52,390 bases of DNA from Burkholderia sp. L27(2015) (GTDB lineage Bacteria; Pseudomonadota; Gammaproteobacteria; Burkholderiales; Burkholderiaceae), in assembly GCF_009765705.1 (NCBI RefSeq), contig NZ_LMUX01000016.1, positions 1,150,109 to 1,202,498 of the forward strand, read 5' to 3'. A program made the position numbers and the translations under genes. Below are positions 51,304 to 52,390 of this stretch, piece by piece (positions within the stretch are counted from its first letter, which is position 1; every line of letters begins with the position of its first letter). The notes under the pieces are model-generated. The model saw nothing but the letters and a program-made list of their open reading frames with translations. It was not told the origin of the DNA and did not search any database.

Positions 51304-52390
51304 TTATCGACGCCGCAAGAATCGAGCAGGCAGACGCGGAATCGACATGACGAGCGCGAGCACGGCGATACCCGCGATAATGCCCATCAGGCGTTCGAAG
51401 GCTAGGCCGAGGTCGGAGGCCCAAGGGTGATCTTGAACAAACACCATGATGAAGGCCACGGTGAACTGGGTGCCGATATAGCTGGTTTGCGGGCCGGCCT
51501 GTATATACGATCCCAGCCAAACGCCTCCCGCCAGCATGACCAAGCTCCATCCCGGATAGGGTCCGGCGATATGCAGCAGCGCAAAAGCCAACAGGCCCGC
51601 CAGCAGACAGCCTAGAAAGCGGTGCATCATGCGCGTGGTTACCGCGCTGGTGATCGCATCAGGCGCTGCTTGCAACGGCACGATGAGGACGGCGATTACG
51701 CTGACCATCGCCTGGGGGAAAATGCTCAGGCGCAGATAAATCGCGAGCAGCGATAACATCACCACGGCAATCGCAGCCTGAGATGCAAGCAGGGCGCCCG
51801 CGGCGTACTGCGGTGAGACCAGGCGTGGATCGGCGTTTTGTGCGATGGAGGGTGCTGCCGCTAAACCCGCAGCAGCAGATGCCGTCGAACGCCCAAGAGC
51901 CCGACGTACAGAACCTCGAACGACGGGATCGAAAACTGCCGCGACAGCGACACACGTGAGCGTCCCAACGGCGACATCGACGACGCGCGAGATCGCGAAA
52001 TGTGAAAGAGGGGTTGTGCTACGAAATCCTTCGAAGAAAATCATCACGAAAGTGACCGTCATGAGTGTCCAGGCGTAGCCATAGCTGAAGATCAATGACG
52101 CGAACATGCCGGCCCAGGTGGCCACGCACAGCACCACGACGAACCCGAGAGGATGGCCCGCGGACCATGGTGCAATCCAATAGCCGAGCAGTGCACCGCA
52201 CACGGTGCCCACGACTCGATGCACACCGCGCTGCACGGAATCGCTCCAGCCGCTGCGCATGACCATGAAGGCACTGATGGCCACCCACCATTTGTCGTCG
52301 CAATCCAGTAGATGCGCGACGGCCACGCTTAGCGTGACCGACAACACACGCTTGATCGATTCAAGCGTCAAGAATCTGCGCCAGACGATG
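51304..52390 (-). CDS. FUSC family inner-membrane protein, 5' partial
   Basis: Membrane protein of the FUSC family (aromatic carboxylic acid efflux AaeB/YccS-like). TTG 52371 could start it, but the frame stays open to the window edge (ends VWRRFLTLESIKRVL), so the N-terminus is probably outside. About ten hydrophobic segments in two sets: KWWVAISAFMVM, GALLGYWIAPW, FVVVLCVATWAGMFASLIF, and a second set from about residue 195 (AIAVVMLSLLAIYL, LGCLLAGLLAFALLHIAG). A soluble linker lies around 155-190. FUSC proteins expel small aromatic or carboxylic acids; no periplasmic adaptor gene is visible. Confidence 0.8.
   Translation of the reverse strand, partial: IVWRRFLTLESIKRVLSVTLSVAVAHLLDCDDKWWVAISAFMVMRSGWSDSVQRGVHRVVGTVCGALLGYWIAPWSAGHPLGFVVVLCVATWAGMFASLIFSYGYAWTLMTVTFVMIFFEGFRSTTPLSHFAISRVVDVAVGTLTCVAVAAVFDPVVRGSVRRALGRSTASAAAGLAAAPSIAQNADPRLVSPQYAAGALLASQAAIAVVMLSLLAIYLRLSIFPQAMVSVIAVLIVPLQAAPDAITSAVTTRMMHRFLGCLLAGLLAFALLHIAGPYPGWSLVMLAGGVWLGSYIQAGPQTSYIGTQFTVAFIMVFVQDHPWASDLGLAFERLMGIIAGIAVLALVMSIPRLPARFLRRR

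Overview
The window reads as chromosomal DNA of a GC-rich betaproteobacterium, most likely Burkholderia sensu lato or a near relative (Burkholderiaceae). This is inference from several signs: GC near 60% by eye, frequent GTG and TTG starts, a recurring GGAGAC(A) Shine-Dalgarno, a DUF3304-type lipoprotein, and dense packing of LysR, GntR and MFS genes as on Burkholderia secondary chromosomes. I see no rRNA, tRNA, CRISPR array, insertion sequence, phage gene or plasmid replication gene. Both edges cut a gene.

Layout. 1-12.7 kb: 3' end of a beta-lactamase-fold hydrolase, a Tat-exported alpha/beta hydrolase, a PRISE-type reductase, an SDR, PoxB pyruvate oxidase, a PHA-depolymerase-type esterase behind an RHH regulator, a PLD/cardiolipin-synthase-type enzyme, a NYN-LOTUS putative RNase, and a secreted S10 peptidase with a 12-residue tandem repeat. 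13-18.6 kb: a catabolic unit with Rieske oxygenase, GntR regulator, MFS importer, crotonase-fold enzyme and CaiB/BaiF CoA-transferase. 18.7-22.8 kb: trans-3-hydroxy-L-proline pathway (dehydratase and pyrroline-2-carboxylate reductase), an orphan LivJ-like binding protein, and a divergent FadR-type regulator. 22.8-28.3 kb: LysR with a divergent carboxymuconolactone-decarboxylase-like gene, then a minus-strand set of D-2-hydroxyacid dehydrogenase, HutC-type regulator, MFS and amidohydrolase-2.

28.5-38.4 kb: MHS transporter, a two-domain CMD/AhpD protein overlapping a flavin monooxygenase-like gene, a DUF3304 lipoprotein, an alpha/beta hydrolase, another MHS transporter preceded by a short coupled leader frame, a DctA-like symporter, and LysR. 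38.5-43.4 kb: SDR, DHA2 efflux pump, MFS and GntR. 43.5-46.4 kb: AhpD-like protein, Lrp/AsnC, acetylpolyamine amidohydrolase, and a pentapeptide-repeat protein whose start overlaps the amidohydrolase stop. 46.3-51 kb: LysR divergent from a CoA-transferase, HMG-CoA-lyase-type enzyme and ACS-family MFS. 51-52.4 kb: a 58-residue protein and a FUSC-family membrane protein.

Overall this is a patchwork of small uptake-plus-degradation cassettes. There are seven MFS carriers, one DctA-like carrier and one FUSC protein, most beside their own regulator (four GntR, three LysR, one Lrp, one RHH). No single large unknown system is evident. The most distinctive items are the amidohydrolase/pentapeptide pair, the NYN-LOTUS protein, the Cys/Thr proline-racemase-fold enzyme beside its reductase, and a crotonase-fold enzyme lacking one catalytic glutamate.
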